Shown: positions 17,923 to 26,155 of the stretch, in pieces
How positions within the stretch are numbered: position 1 is the first letter of the stretch
Layout: every line of letters starts with the position of its first letter
From: Bacteroidetes bacterium ADurb.Bin217
GTDB lineage: Bacteria; Bacteroidota; Bacteroidia; Bacteroidales; UBA1715
Direction: 5' to 3'
DNA: 34,957 bases
NCBI GenBank assembly: GCA_002069975.1
Contig: MWCJ01000029.1
Coordinates: 1-34,957, forward strand
Notes under the pieces: generated by a model
Seen by the model: the letters and a program-made list of their open reading frames with translations, nothing else
Told to the model about the DNA's origin: nothing
Database searches by the model: none
Translations under genes and position numbers: made by a program

Positions 17923-19566
17923 TTAATGTCCAGCAGCTTCAATTGAATCTATGTCAATATGCTGTTTTTGTAATATTCGGCGAACAGCTATAGCAAAAAA
18001 TGCCAAATACGCAAAACAAACTACCGCAACTATATACGACTGATGTATTCCAATAATATCAGCTAATTTTCCTTGAATTGGAGGAATTATACCTCCACCA
18101 AGTATCATCATTATTAAAAATGCCGAACCTTGCGATGTATATTTTCCTAATCCCGTAATAGATAAACTAAAAATCGAAGGCCACATAATACTGCAAAACA
18201 ATCCGCCCGATAAAAACGCATATATAGCTACCATTCCTTGCGAAGTCAATCCAACAATAGTTGCAGCTATTCCCAATACAGCAAATACGAACAACGTAAT
18301 TGCAGGTTTATCTTTACACAATATCATAGCAAGTATTTGCACTGCTACACACAATATATAATAATATAATACTTCCATATTTTTACCAGAAATAGTATTT
18401 GCAGCAATTACAACTAAAAATGCAAGCACAGGAGCTGCAATTAATGCAATAGTTTTTGCACGGTTTTTTAAATTAAAGGCATGAACTGCACCTGCCCAAC
18501 GACCAATCATCAAACTACCCCAATACATCGAAATAAAGGGTGCTATTTGCGACGATTCATATCCGCCAAATAAAGGTTGCTTGAGCAATTCTCCCAAATT
18601 ACTACCGATAGCAACTTCTACACCTACATACGTAAATATAGCAAGCATTCCCAAAATCACTTGTGGATACTGCATAGCACCCCACCCAACGGAATTGCGT
18701 GCTGCACGTTGTTTCACAAACAACAAACCGACTACAACAACCGCCAAAGCACACACCAACCAGAGCATACGGTATTGTTCGGCATCTAAAAACGGAGCCT
18801 GCCAGCCATCGCTATACGAATGAAACACCGGCACAAACATACACAACAAAAGTCCGGTAATAACAAGTAGGGATTTAAGGGATTTATGTGCTTTTTCTAC
18901 ATGCTCATCTTGTATTCCTGCCGGCACTTTTTTTGAAAAATTGAATATAATTGCTGCCGTAACAAACAATATCCCAACGCAAGTATACAATACTATTACT
19001 TTATTTAATTGCAATCCTGCAATTTGTTCATCACTAATTTCAGACACACTTCCAAACAATGCAAATGCAACGATAAGTGGACCTAAGGTAGTACCTAAGG
19101 AATTGATTCCTCCACCTAAATTAATTCGACTACTTCCTGTTTTGGGGTCGCCCAACAATACAGCAAAGGGGTTGGCGGCTGTTTGCTGCAACGAAAACCC
19201 TAAAGCTACAATAAATAATCCGGTAAGCATTCCTACATACACATTGGAATATACCGCAATAATCATAGCTACGGCTCCCAAAGCCGAGAACAGCAAACCA
19301 TATACAATACTTTTTTTGTAACCCCACGAATTTACCAAATCGGTACCTTTGAACGAACTGTATACAAACAAACCCAAAGCCCCAATATAATAGGCAGTAT
19401 AAAATGCAAAATCTATCAGCTGCGACTGAAATTGATCGAGCGAAAAATAATGTTTACAAAAGGGTATAAAAATACTATTACCCGCTGCTATAAACCCCCA
19501 AAAAAAGAACACGATAACCAAGGTGTACAATGCCGGGTAATTTGTTTTAATTGCTGTGTGTGACAT
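17923..19566 (-). CDS. FHS-type MFS sugar transporter (FucP/GluP-like)
   Basis: A 547-residue polytopic major facilitator protein, longer than the 400-440 usual for FucP/GluP. Family features are [19 protein letters not shown] at residues 19-38, the region-specific [14 protein letters not shown] at 127-140, and [13 protein letters not shown] around 151-163. About 12 to 14 membrane helices are visible. Extra length lies in the centre (about 205-330), which includes a basic cytoplasmic stretch and additional hydrophobic segments. FHS members import fucose, glucose, galactose or N-acetylglucosamine with protons; the substrate is not determinable here. No catabolic gene is adjacent. The start is ATG at 19566 on the minus strand. 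Confidence 0.83.
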   Translation of the reverse strand: MSHTAIKTNYPALYTLVIVFFFWGFIAAGNSIFIPFCKHYFSLDQFQSQLIDFAFYTAYYIGALGLFVYSSFKGTDLVNSWGYKKSIVYGLLFSALGAVAMIIAVYSNVYVGMLTGLFIVALGFSLQQTAANPFAVLLGDPKTGSSRINLGGGINSLGTTLGPLIVAFALFGSVSEISDEQIAGLQLNKVIVLYTCVGILFVTAAIIFNFSKKVPAGIQDEHVEKAHKSLKSLLVITGLLLCMFVPVFHSYSDGWQAPFLDAEQYRMLWLVCALAVVVVGLLFVKQRAARNSVGWGAMQYPQVILGMLAIFTYVGVEVAIGSNLGELLKQPLFGGYESSQIAPFISMYWGSLMIGRWAGAVHAFNLKNRAKTIALIAAPVLAFLVVIAANTISGKNMEVLYYYILCVAVQILAMILCKDKPAITLFVFAVLGIAATIVGLTSQGMVAIYAFLSGGLFCSIMWPSIFSLSITGLGKYTSQGSAFLIMMILGGGIIPPIQGKLADIIGIHQSYIVAVVCFAYLAFFAIAVRRILQKQHIDIDSIEAAGH

Positions 19567-19892
19567 ATACTAAAGTTTTTAGCAAAATAACCAAAAAAAA
19601 TTGACTTAATACACTCACACGCACAGAGATTTATATAAATTTGTAGAAAAGAAGATTGAGCTGAACATATGCATGTAAAGAAATTAACTATTCATAACAC
19701 ATAAGGCTCCTTTGACTTTATAGACGTTCCAGACCCTTTGAACTTTTTAGACTTAAAATATTTGCATATGAAACCCACATTTTAAATATGATTAACACAA
19801 AATAGGATGAATAAAAACTTAGTATACAAATTATTATATGTAACAAGTAATGTGGGTTCCATCCGACCTTTGAAAATTAATTTTTTATTCTG
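19567..19892. other. Divergent intergenic region with direct and inverted repeats
   Basis: This 326-bp region separates the minus-strand MFS gene from a plus-strand secreted-protein gene. TTATTTTG on the minus strand (19583-19590) is a one-mismatch -7 box for the transporter. An imperfect direct repeat with a 26-bp period lies at 19709-19725 and 19735-19752. A 10-bp inverted repeat pairs 19772-19781 with 19849-19858. No open reading frame of note is present. Confidence 0.5.
19709..19752. repeat. Imperfect 26-bp direct repeat
   Basis: CCTTTGACTTTATAGAC and CCTTTGAACTTTTTAGAC occur in tandem with a 26-bp period. The function is unknown; a protein-binding site is possible. Confidence 0.45.
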
Positions 19893-20537
19893 ATGAAACA
19901 TATTATTACCCTCAGTATCATTATCTTAATTGCAATAAGCAGCAATGCTCAAGATACGTTATTTTTTAATTCGGGTACACAAATTCGTTCAAAAGTGCTT
20001 GAAGTTAAACCTGATGTAGTAACATACAAAATATACGAAAATATTGAAGGACCTACGTACACTGTATACAAACACGAACTACATACTATTCATTACCAAA
20101 ATGGGTATGTAGAAACTATTCAAGTGGTTGAGGATTCGCCCACACCAAAAAAAGAATTGAACACACACGCAGAATTACCTTCGGCAACCGAGTCGCCAAC
20201 AAAACTTACGTGCAAAAAAGGTGTTGTAAAACTGGATAATACAATTTTATCAACCCAGCAAGTAAAAGAACTTTTCAAAACAAATCAACAGGCGTTAGAT
20301 TTATATACAAAAGGTAAAAAAATCGAAAAAGTAGATAATATTTTAGCCACAGCTTCTTTAATAATAGTAGGTTCGGTAGCAGTATTGCAATTGGGTGGAT
20401 ATGTTGGCACACCGGCTGTAATAGGAGCTTGCGTTTATTTTGTAGGAGCATATACCACTGCTACAGTATTTAGAACTATAGGTCGTTCAAAAATTAAAGA
20501 ATCGGTTGCATTGTATAACGGAAGTATTCAGAAATAA
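19893..20537 (+). CDS. Exported membrane protein of unknown function
   Basis: A 214-residue protein with a signal peptide (about residues 1-19, ending SNA). The segment after it, DTLFFNSGTQIRSKVLEVKP followed by VVTYKIYENIEGPTYTVYKHE and IHYQNGYVETI, resembles a module widespread in Bacteroidota exported proteins, with no assigned function that I know of. Residues about 150-190 are strongly hydrophobic and could make one or two membrane helices. A basic stretch (GRSKIKE) follows. It stands alone between the divergent MFS gene and a T9SS protein gene. I see no catalytic motif. Confidence 0.7.
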   Translation: MKHIITLSIIILIAISSNAQDTLFFNSGTQIRSKVLEVKPDVVTYKIYENIEGPTYTVYKHELHTIHYQNGYVETIQVVEDSPTPKKELNTHAELPSATESPTKLTCKKGVVKLDNTILSTQQVKELFKTNQQALDLYTKGKKIEKVDNILATASLIIVGSVAVLQLGGYVGTPAVIGACVYFVGAYTTATVFRTIGRSKIKESVALYNGSIQK

Positions 20538-20812
20538 ATTATACATACACACGTAGTTACCAACTAAGCAAAAGACGAAATAAACCAATAAACAAACAGA
20601 AAAATAACACCAACCCACACTCAAGCACATTGCAATTTTTCCTTCGCACAAATCCACTTGAAATTGCAAAGAGCTTTAGCTTTCCTTTGCGCAGAAAGAC
20701 TTTATGAGGTGGAATATTTCTCTAAAAGATACATATTTACATATGTTATATTTTTTTGCCATTTTATAAGTTGTATTATTATTATTTGTATTTTTATACA
20801 AATTATCAAATC
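20538..20812. other. Intergenic region, no clear gene
   Basis: This 275-bp stretch has no convincing ORF. GCAAAG (20666-20671) and CTTTGC (20685-20690) form a weak 6-bp hairpin. The last 60 bp are T-rich and contain only imperfect -7-like matches. Confidence 0.4.
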
Positions 20813-21496
20813 ATGAAAAAAATAGTATTTATATTTCTTTATCTTTTTAGTGCTTTTTATACTATTTCATCAGCACAAACCGACACGCTTCAATTATTAA
20901 CAAATAATTCATCAAAAGAGTGGTTTTATAAAGAAATATTAGGAGATGGAAAACTTTGGGAAGAAGATGGTGTAAATATGTGTATGTATCAAACTAAAAT
21001 AGTATTTAAAAGTAATGGATTATTTGATAAGATTTCACCATGTACCTTTCCATCATCCTCATATAATAATGTTTTTTCAGTTTCCAAAGATACCTTGTTT
21101 TGGAATTATGAACCCGTATTTATTATAAGTATTACAGAAGATACATTACGTTTGTATGAGAAAGCATTTGTAAAAGTTAATAATGTTGTAACTGATACTA
21201 TTGAATGGAACTTTATGTTTATTTCATCTAACAATTCAACGGAAATACCATCAATGGTACAACCAAATGATTTTACAATGTATCCAAATCCATGTAAAAA
21301 TCAATTTTCAATTAATGGTCTCACTAATTATAACAATATAATGATTTGCAACGAAAAAGGACAAATGTTTTATGTTCCAATAGAACGAAATGGCAGTGTT
21401 TTACATGTCGATACATCATCATTAGAAAGTGGAATTTACCAATGTATTATAGGAGCTAACAAAAATAATATAACAAAATCATTTATTAAACTTTAA
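20813..21496 (+). CDS. Small secreted protein with T9SS type A sorting domain
   Basis: A 227-residue secreted protein. Its signal peptide (residues 1-21, ending SSAQ) starts at ATG 20813. An in-frame ATG at 20756 would place 19 Tyr-rich residues before the signal peptide and is rejected. Residues about 25-145 form a beta-rich domain that I do not recognise. It contains a Cys pair and several Trp, and loosely resembles lipocalin-like stress or META-type folds, without proof. The last 70 residues are a T9SS sorting domain, with MYPNPCKNQFSINGL followed by SGIYQCIIG. It would be exported by T9SS and attached to the surface or released. Confidence 0.8.
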   Translation: MKKIVFIFLYLFSAFYTISSAQTDTLQLLTNNSSKEWFYKEILGDGKLWEEDGVNMCMYQTKIVFKSNGLFDKISPCTFPSSSYNNVFSVSKDTLFWNYEPVFIISITEDTLRLYEKAFVKVNNVVTDTIEWNFMFISSNNSTEIPSMVQPNDFTMYPNPCKNQFSINGLTNYNNIMICNEKGQMFYVPIERNGSVLHVDTSSLESGIYQCIIGANKNNITKSFIKL

Positions 21497-21507
21497 ATAT
21501 TTCAATC

Positions 21508-21612
21508 ATGAAAAAACTGCAATTTTAGGAGTTTCTAACATACAAAACATATATTGAAAGTAATGATTTTAAAAAAGAAGTTACTGTTGTTGTAAAATAT
21601 GTTGTAAAATAA
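21508..21612 (+). pseudogene. Probable short gene remnant with internal stop
   Basis: An ATG at 21508 opens MKKLQF, then an in-frame TAG at 21526-21528. The same frame continues for 28 codons (ending VTVVVKYVVK) to a TAA at 21610-21612. The 35-codon frame looks like the two ends of a small secreted-protein gene that lost its middle, or simply a decayed gene. The evidence is only frame continuity and amino-acid character. Confidence 0.35.
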
Positions 21613-21624
21613 TTTTATTAAACT

Positions 21625-22149
21625 ATGCTAAAATATATTTTCATATTTCTCATATCTATTACAATCACATCTTGTAGAGTAAAAAATTGTGAAACCTTAA
21701 CATCTGAAGATTTAGAATGGGTTCCATATATGTTTCAAAATCAAGAAATCACATTTATAAATACTGAGGATACAACTGATACATTATTATTTACAGTGAG
21801 AATTTATCCTCCACAACAAAATGAGTTAGATTTTGATTATTGGAATCAAAGAGATGATATATGTGGTGAAGCTATATATATCAAATATGTTTCTGATTCA
21901 TCGTTCTTTGCAATAGGATTTTCTATTTACAGAGCATATAACCAAATGGGACTAAATACAAGCGGTTCAGGTGGCATCGCTGGAGGTTCTTATAAAGAAA
22001 TTGGTTTTAATGCCGGTATTTTTTATAAAGATTACGCAACACCTTATCATACCTATCATGATGTGTATATGTATATAAATAATAATGATTCTATTTGGTA
22101 TGCCAAAAATTATGGTATTATAAAATACAATAAATATATATTACAATAA
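21625..22149 (+). CDS. Lipoprotein of unknown function
   Basis: A 174-residue protein with a lipoprotein signal ending TITSC (Cys17). The mature part begins RVKNCETLTSEDLEWVPY and continues with NQEITFINTEDTTDTLLFTV. That start, a Trp-Val-Pro-Tyr segment and then a 'dTL' strand, resembles a loosely defined group of small Bacteroidota lipoproteins of unknown function. A second Cys is present in DDICGEAIYI. A Gly-rich stretch (SGSGGIAGGS) lies near the middle. No promoter was identified. It lies in a run of small secreted or lipid-anchored proteins, between two short gene remnants. Confidence 0.68.
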   Translation: MLKYIFIFLISITITSCRVKNCETLTSEDLEWVPYMFQNQEITFINTEDTTDTLLFTVRIYPPQQNELDFDYWNQRDDICGEAIYIKYVSDSSFFAIGFSIYRAYNQMGLNTSGSGGIAGGSYKEIGFNAGIFYKDYATPYHTYHDVYMYINNNDSIWYAKNYGIIKYNKYILQ

Positions 22150-22180
22150 CTATAACAAATAGAACAAAAACATATAAAGT

Positions 22181-22270
22181 ATGAAATTTTTCTATTTATT
22201 CTTATTTATTGTATTTCACATACAAATATTTTCACAAACAGAAACTCGTAATGTCGAAGTTTCTTTATAG
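22181..22270 (+). pseudogene. Orphan signal peptide: truncated secreted-protein gene
   Basis: ATG 22181 begins a clean signal peptide (MKFFYLFLFIVFHIQIFSQT) that runs only nine further residues before TAG at 22268. The 29-codon frame looks like the 5' end of a secreted-protein gene cut off by deletion or insertion; a 21-bp tandem repeat starts 38 bp downstream. A genuine tiny secreted peptide cannot be excluded. Confidence 0.45.
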
Positions 22271-22307
22271 TAATATAGAAATTACCTACTACTTTTATGA
22301 AAAACCG

Positions 22308-22391
22308 AACTGCAAGTTAGAAAAAACTAACTGCTACTTGGAAATAAGGAACTGCGAGATAGAAAAAGGCAACTGCAAATACATAATTGCA
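22308..22391 (+). repeat. Four-copy 21-bp tandem repeat beginning AACTGC
   Basis: AACTGC recurs at 22308, 22329, 22350 and 22371, exactly 21 bp apart. The first three copies also share a TAGAAA/TGGAAA core, and the fourth is diverged. There are no unique spacers, so it is not CRISPR. Similar short tandem words between genes occur in other Bacteroidota, where they produce spurious 'NxKLE' reading frames. Confidence 0.8.
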
Positions 22392-22508
22392 CAACAAAAT
22401 GTGCATTTTAAAAATGTACGTACACGCCCTCCCGATAATTCCATGCACTTTCGTGTTTTTTCATATATTGGATTACTCTGATGTATACCGAAATACAAAA
22501 ACAATTAG

Positions 22509-22516
22509 TATTTTTG
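22509..22516 (+). promoter_or_regulatory. -7 promoter element for the CAP-domain gene
   Basis: TATTTTTG matches TAnnTTTG and lies 21 bp before ATG 22538. It falls downstream of an alternative ATG at 22481, which supports the later start. Confidence 0.55.
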
Positions 22517-22537
22517 TATTATATTGAATTAAAAAGT

Positions 22538-24070
22538 ATGAAAAAATATATCCTCTGTATAATTTTAAGTGTAAGCATTATAAGTATTGCTTCGGCACAA
22601 TCTGCAAAAAAATTATATAAACTCTATAATTCTCGCGAATTTGTAAAATGTTTGGTAAAATGCGATGCTGCCATTGAAAAATATCCAAATTTCTATGAGC
22701 CATACTACATCAAAGCTATAACATATTTTGAAATGGCTCAATTACCCGAAAAATATAAAGATGTAACCAAAGATCCGCTTATGGATTGTATAAAGACGCT
22801 GAGTATTTTACGTGCCAAAGACCCCGATGGAACCTTATTCGAAGAACATTCCGATACATTACAAATGATTTATAATTATGCCGATGCAGTTGCAAAATCG
22901 TTACGCGAAAAAAATAAAGATAAAGCTATCCTTATGTATCAGCGACTTATGCGAGCGTATAATCTTCATTCCAATGCGTTGGAACTTGCTACAATTTATG
23001 CTAAAGTGGGCGATTACGAACGATGCATGTCGCAAGTATCGCGTTTGTACGAAAAATATAAACCCGAAATTTCTTCGTCGCACGAAGATTACGATGCACT
23101 TACCAAAGGTGCTGTATTGCTTGCCGAAAATTGGATGTTCCGCGATTTGTTTTGGATAATAGAAACATATCGTGATAAATATCAAACGAATTATGCCATA
23201 AGTCATGGGTTTAAAAAAGCTCTAAAAATCAGTATTGATACAGCTCGCCATGATGAAGATAAAACTTTTTTTCAGGATTTTTCGAAACGTGGAATTGAAT
23301 TATATCCCGACGATACCGATATTCAGAACCATATAGAAAAACGCTGGGTAGAGCTTATAGACAATACCGTGCAAAAATACCGAGAAACCGCAGGTGCCCG
23401 CACATGGCGTGATAGTGTATTGCTTCGCGATACCTATAAATACATGGAAATGGCTAAACAAATTATGCCAAACAGTGTTGTTTTCGATGAAAAACAACGA
23501 AAATTAAATGCCGAATTTCATATTGTGCCTTTTAGTTTCGAACAAGAGTATTTTCGTCGTACTGCTTTACAAGTTGTAAACCGATGGCGTTCGGAAGGCT
23601 GCCTGTGCGATACCGGACGATTGGTAACTGTTCTGCCTGTTCCCGAACTCGAATGGAATCCAATTCTGGAAAATTTGGCTCAAAATCATGCTAAGGAAAT
23701 GTTTTGCTATAATTTTACCGACAATATTAACCAAGCCGGAGAAACTCCATGGGATAGAATTAAAAAAACCGATCTTAAAGGAATTACCTACGAAAACGAA
23801 CGTGGGCTGAATTATATTCAAGCACTTAAAATTGTAGAAGTATTAGGATATGGATTTTCGTTCGAAGGAGTATATTCCGAAGAAGAAATGCAAAAAGTAA
23901 TAGAAGCGGTAGTAACCAAATGGATAGAAACTCGATTGAGTCAAAATTGCATGAAACTCATGACACCTGACCTTACTCATGTAGGTATAGCAATGTATGG
24001 CGACAAGTGGGTACTATTTGGTGCTACTATACACGATATTGTAATTAAAGCTAATCGCGGTAAAAAATGA
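22538..24070 (+). CDS. Exported protein with helical-repeat and CAP (SCP-like) domains
   Basis: A 510-residue exported protein whose signal peptide (1-20, ending ASAQ) begins at ATG 22538. Residues about 23-320 are helical and TPR-like, with phrases such as LYNSREFVKCLVKCDAAIEK and NALELATIYAKVGDYERCMS. Residues about 370-505 resemble a CAP domain: LENLAQNHAKEMFCYNFTD, ETPWDRI, EVVTKWIETRL-type spacing, and the closing LMTPDLTHVGIAMYGDKWVL. CAP domains occur in secreted proteins with lipid, glycan or protease-linked roles, and the function here is unknown. The stop overlaps the rnhB start by 4 bp (ATGA). The alternative start at 22481 lies upstream of the likely promoter and is rejected. Confidence 0.75.
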   Translation: MKKYILCIILSVSIISIASAQSAKKLYKLYNSREFVKCLVKCDAAIEKYPNFYEPYYIKAITYFEMAQLPEKYKDVTKDPLMDCIKTLSILRAKDPDGTLFEEHSDTLQMIYNYADAVAKSLREKNKDKAILMYQRLMRAYNLHSNALELATIYAKVGDYERCMSQVSRLYEKYKPEISSSHEDYDALTKGAVLLAENWMFRDLFWIIETYRDKYQTNYAISHGFKKALKISIDTARHDEDKTFFQDFSKRGIELYPDDTDIQNHIEKRWVELIDNTVQKYRETAGARTWRDSVLLRDTYKYMEMAKQIMPNSVVFDEKQRKLNAEFHIVPFSFEQEYFRRTALQVVNRWRSEGCLCDTGRLVTVLPVPELEWNPILENLAQNHAKEMFCYNFTDNINQAGETPWDRIKKTDLKGITYENERGLNYIQALKIVEVLGYGFSFEGVYSEEEMQKVIEAVVTKWIETRLSQNCMKLMTPDLTHVGIAMYGDKWVLFGATIHDIVIKANRGKK

Positions 24071-24666
24071 GTTTACTCCCCTACCACACTCCCACTCTCA
24101 TAGAAGCCGGATGCGACGAAGCCGGCAGAGGTTGTTTGGCAGGTCCGGTATTTGCTGCAGCGGTAATTTTTCCTCAAGGCTATACAAACTCTCTCCTCCA
24201 AGATTCAAAACAATTGAGTCAAAAACAACGTGAATCTTTACGTACTCATATAGAATCAGAAGCATTGACTTGGGCTGTAGGTATTGTATCGCATACCGAA
24301 ATAGATACCATAAATATTTTGAAAGCTTCGTTTTTGGCTATGCATCGTGCTCTCGACGCATTATCATGCAAACCTCAACATATCATAGTTGATGGCAACA
24401 GGTTTACACCCTATCATTCTATTCCTCATACCTGTGTAGTAAAAGGAGATGGAAAATATATGTCTATAGCTGCAGCTTCAATTTTAGCTAAAACTCATCG
24501 CGACGAATATATGGAACACATTCATAGCGAATTTCCCCACTATAATTGGAAACAAAACAAAGGCTATCCAACATTACAACATCGTAAATCTATCATTCAA
24601 TTTGGAGTTAGTCCTCATCACCGACTAAGCTTTAATTCGGCAATTCAATTAGAATTGGAATTTTAA
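24067..24666 (+). CDS. rnhB: Ribonuclease HII
   Basis: RNase HII cuts the RNA strand of RNA-DNA hybrids and removes single ribonucleotides misincorporated in DNA. The 199-residue protein is full length. Catalytic carboxylates are Asp17 and Glu18 in CDEAGRGCLAGPV, Asp109 in HIIVDGN, and Asp146 following the conserved GDGKYMSIAAASILAK (127-142). It starts within the last codons of the CAP gene, so translation is probably coupled despite unrelated functions. The gene is ordinary in all respects. Confidence 0.96.
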   Translation: MSLLPYHTPTLIEAGCDEAGRGCLAGPVFAAAVIFPQGYTNSLLQDSKQLSQKQRESLRTHIESEALTWAVGIVSHTEIDTINILKASFLAMHRALDALSCKPQHIIVDGNRFTPYHSIPHTCVVKGDGKYMSIAAASILAKTHRDEYMEHIHSEFPHYNWKQNKGYPTLQHRKSIIQFGVSPHHRLSFNSAIQLELEF

Positions 24667-24723
24667 ACATTTTTTACCTGTTGCTTTTGAATAAAAATTA
24701 AACTATTTCTATGTTCAATTCAT

Positions 24724-24731
24724 TATATTTG
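24724..24731 (+). promoter_or_regulatory. -7 promoter element for the small lipoprotein/GNAT/HAD operon
   Basis: TATATTTG is an exact match to TAnnTTTG, 32 bp before ATG 24764. No -33 TTTG is found at standard spacing. Confidence 0.55.
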
Positions 24732-24763
24732 TACAATTGATATAACATATTAAAACATATCGT

Positions 24764-24961
24764 ATGAAATCTATTACATATAGCCTATCTCTTATTATTT
24801 GCATTGGTATTGTAGCTTGCAGTTCTCCCGAAGAAAAACGCAAAAAAAAGATACTCGATGCTATTGAAAAAACAGGTGATAAAGTTTCTGAAGAATCAGA
24901 AAAAACTATCGATTTTTTGCAAAGCAAAGAAAAAGAAATTAAAGAAAAAATTGAAGAATAA
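24764..24961 (+). CDS. Small charged lipoprotein
   Basis: A 65-residue lipoprotein with lipobox IVAC (Cys19). The mature 46 residues are almost entirely charged helix (PEEKRKKKILDAIEKTGDKV, then SEESEKTIDFLQSKEKEIKE), probably a coiled coil. In size and build it recalls short Lpp-like or stress lipoproteins, but no homology is claimed. The next gene starts immediately at its stop codon (TAAATG), so it is the first gene of a three-gene operon. Confidence 0.72.
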   Translation: MKSITYSLSLIICIGIVACSSPEEKRKKKILDAIEKTGDKVSEESEKTIDFLQSKEKEIKEKIEE

Positions 24962-25426
24962 ATGACTGTTCTGCCTGCTACTGTAAGCGATTTGTCTGCA
25001 ATTTTAGATTTGCAGAAACTCTGTTATATACAAGAAGCCGAAATGTATAACGATACCACTATTCAACCTTTGCACGAACAATTAGAGGATTTAGAATTAG
25101 CTTTTTCGCAAGGAACATTATTTCTCAAAATGCAACAACAAGATTCTATTATAGGTTCGGTGCGTGCATACGAAATCGAAAAAACGTGCTATATTGGTAA
25201 ATTAATAGTACATCCGCTCTTTCAAAATCGTGGTTTTGGTACTTCGTTATTATTTACTATCGAAACATTATTTTCCAATTGCGAACGATTTGAATTATTT
25301 ACGGGACACAAAAGCGAAAAAAATTTGTACCTCTACAAAAAACTTGGATATCGCGAATTTGAACGAGTTTCGGTACACGATGGTTTAGAATTAATTTTTT
25401 TAGAAAAAAACACATTACTTTTTTAA
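24962..25426 (+). CDS. GNAT family N-acetyltransferase
   Basis: A 154-residue single-domain acetyltransferase that would use acetyl-CoA. The acetyl-CoA-binding motif A is clear: YIGKLIVHPLFQNRGFGTSL (about residues 79-98, with QNRGFG as the pyrophosphate loop). It is followed by the typical closing LYKKLGYREFERV. The acceptor substrate is unknown. The ATG follows the lipoprotein stop directly, and the HAD gene begins 5 bp after this gene. Confidence 0.85.
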   Translation: MTVLPATVSDLSAILDLQKLCYIQEAEMYNDTTIQPLHEQLEDLELAFSQGTLFLKMQQQDSIIGSVRAYEIEKTCYIGKLIVHPLFQNRGFGTSLLFTIETLFSNCERFELFTGHKSEKNLYLYKKLGYREFERVSVHDGLELIFLEKNTLLF

Positions 25427-25431
25427 TTATT

Positions 25432-26103
25432 ATGCTAACATTACCTGCATATTATAAAGCATTGGTGTTCGATATGGACGGCACTATGATACACAATAAA
25501 CCTTATCACGATGCTGCATGGGTAGAATTTTGTAATCGACATTCCGTTCACATAGAATTAGAATCGTTTTGCAAAGCATATACGGGTAAAACAAATGCGG
25601 TAATCCTCGAAATGATTTTTGGTTCGGGGTTATCTACCGAACAAATTCTTGCATACGAATCGGAAAAAGAACTGATATACCGAGAATTATATGCACCTCA
25701 TTTTAAGCTCATACAAGGGTTACCGGAATTGTTACAATCTGCCAAACAACTACAAATATTACTTGCTGTAGGCACATCGGCTCCGGTTGTGAATGTTGAT
25801 TTTGTTTTGCACAAAGGCGCTATTTTTCATTTTTTCGACACTATTGTACATTCTGCAATGGTGAGTCAAGGAAAACCATCGCCCGAAATATTTCTAAAAG
25901 CAGCAGAATTATTACATATACAACCTACGGAATGCATGTGTTTCGAAGACTCATTTGCAGGCATAGAAGCATCGCGAGCTGCAGGTATGTATACCATTGG
26001 AATTGCCAGCGAACAATCAAAACATACCCTGTTACAAGCAGGGGCACACGAAGCATATTCGGATTTTACCGAATTTTATTTGCACTATTCACAGAATACA
26101 TAA
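25432..26103 (+). CDS. HAD-superfamily phosphatase/phosphomutase (beta-PGM-like)
   Basis: A 223-residue HAD subfamily I hydrolase with an alpha-helical cap. Motif I is VFDMDGTM with nucleophile Asp14 and acid/base Asp16. Motif II lies in LLAVGTSAP, motif III is the Lys in VSQGKPSPEIF, and motif IV is CFEDSFAGIEA. The presence of Asp at +2 and the cap sequence make it beta-phosphoglucomutase-like. Sugar phosphate phosphatases share all these features, so the substrate is open. It is last in the lipoprotein-GNAT-HAD operon and ends at a bidirectional hairpin. Confidence 0.87.
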   Translation: MLTLPAYYKALVFDMDGTMIHNKPYHDAAWVEFCNRHSVHIELESFCKAYTGKTNAVILEMIFGSGLSTEQILAYESEKELIYRELYAPHFKLIQGLPELLQSAKQLQILLAVGTSAPVVNVDFVLHKGAIFHFFDTIVHSAMVSQGKPSPEIFLKAAELLHIQPTECMCFEDSFAGIEASRAAGMYTIGIASEQSKHTLLQAGAHEAYSDFTEFYLHYSQNT

Positions 26104-26130
26104 AACGGTTTTTTAATTAAAATTTTAGTA

Positions 26131-26155
26131 TAAAAAGATTTCTATAATCTTTTTA
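26131..26155. terminator. Bidirectional terminator between the HAD and luxR-type genes
   Basis: A perfect 10-bp stem, TAAAAAGATT / AATCTTTTTA, encloses loop TCTAT. It lies between convergent genes and includes the stop codon of the minus-strand regulator, so it can serve both. Confidence 0.7.

Larger units (their letters stand above)
22271..22537. other. Non-coding stretch with a 21-bp tandem repeat and promoter
   Basis: Together with the 22181-22270 remnant, this makes a 388-bp gap without an intact recognised gene. It contains the 21-bp repeat (22308-22391) and the -7 box at 22509-22516. A 90-codon frame across it owes part of its length to the repeat and is not considered a gene. Confidence 0.55.

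Noticed and set aside
22308..22391. Possible CRISPR array
   Set aside because: Units are only 21 bp, abut directly without unique spacers, and no cas genes are present.
22209..22481. 90-codon ORF across the 21-bp repeat
   Set aside because: It overlaps the truncated signal-peptide frame, is lengthened by a period-21 repeat that cannot introduce a stop, and has no signal, motif or promoter of its own.
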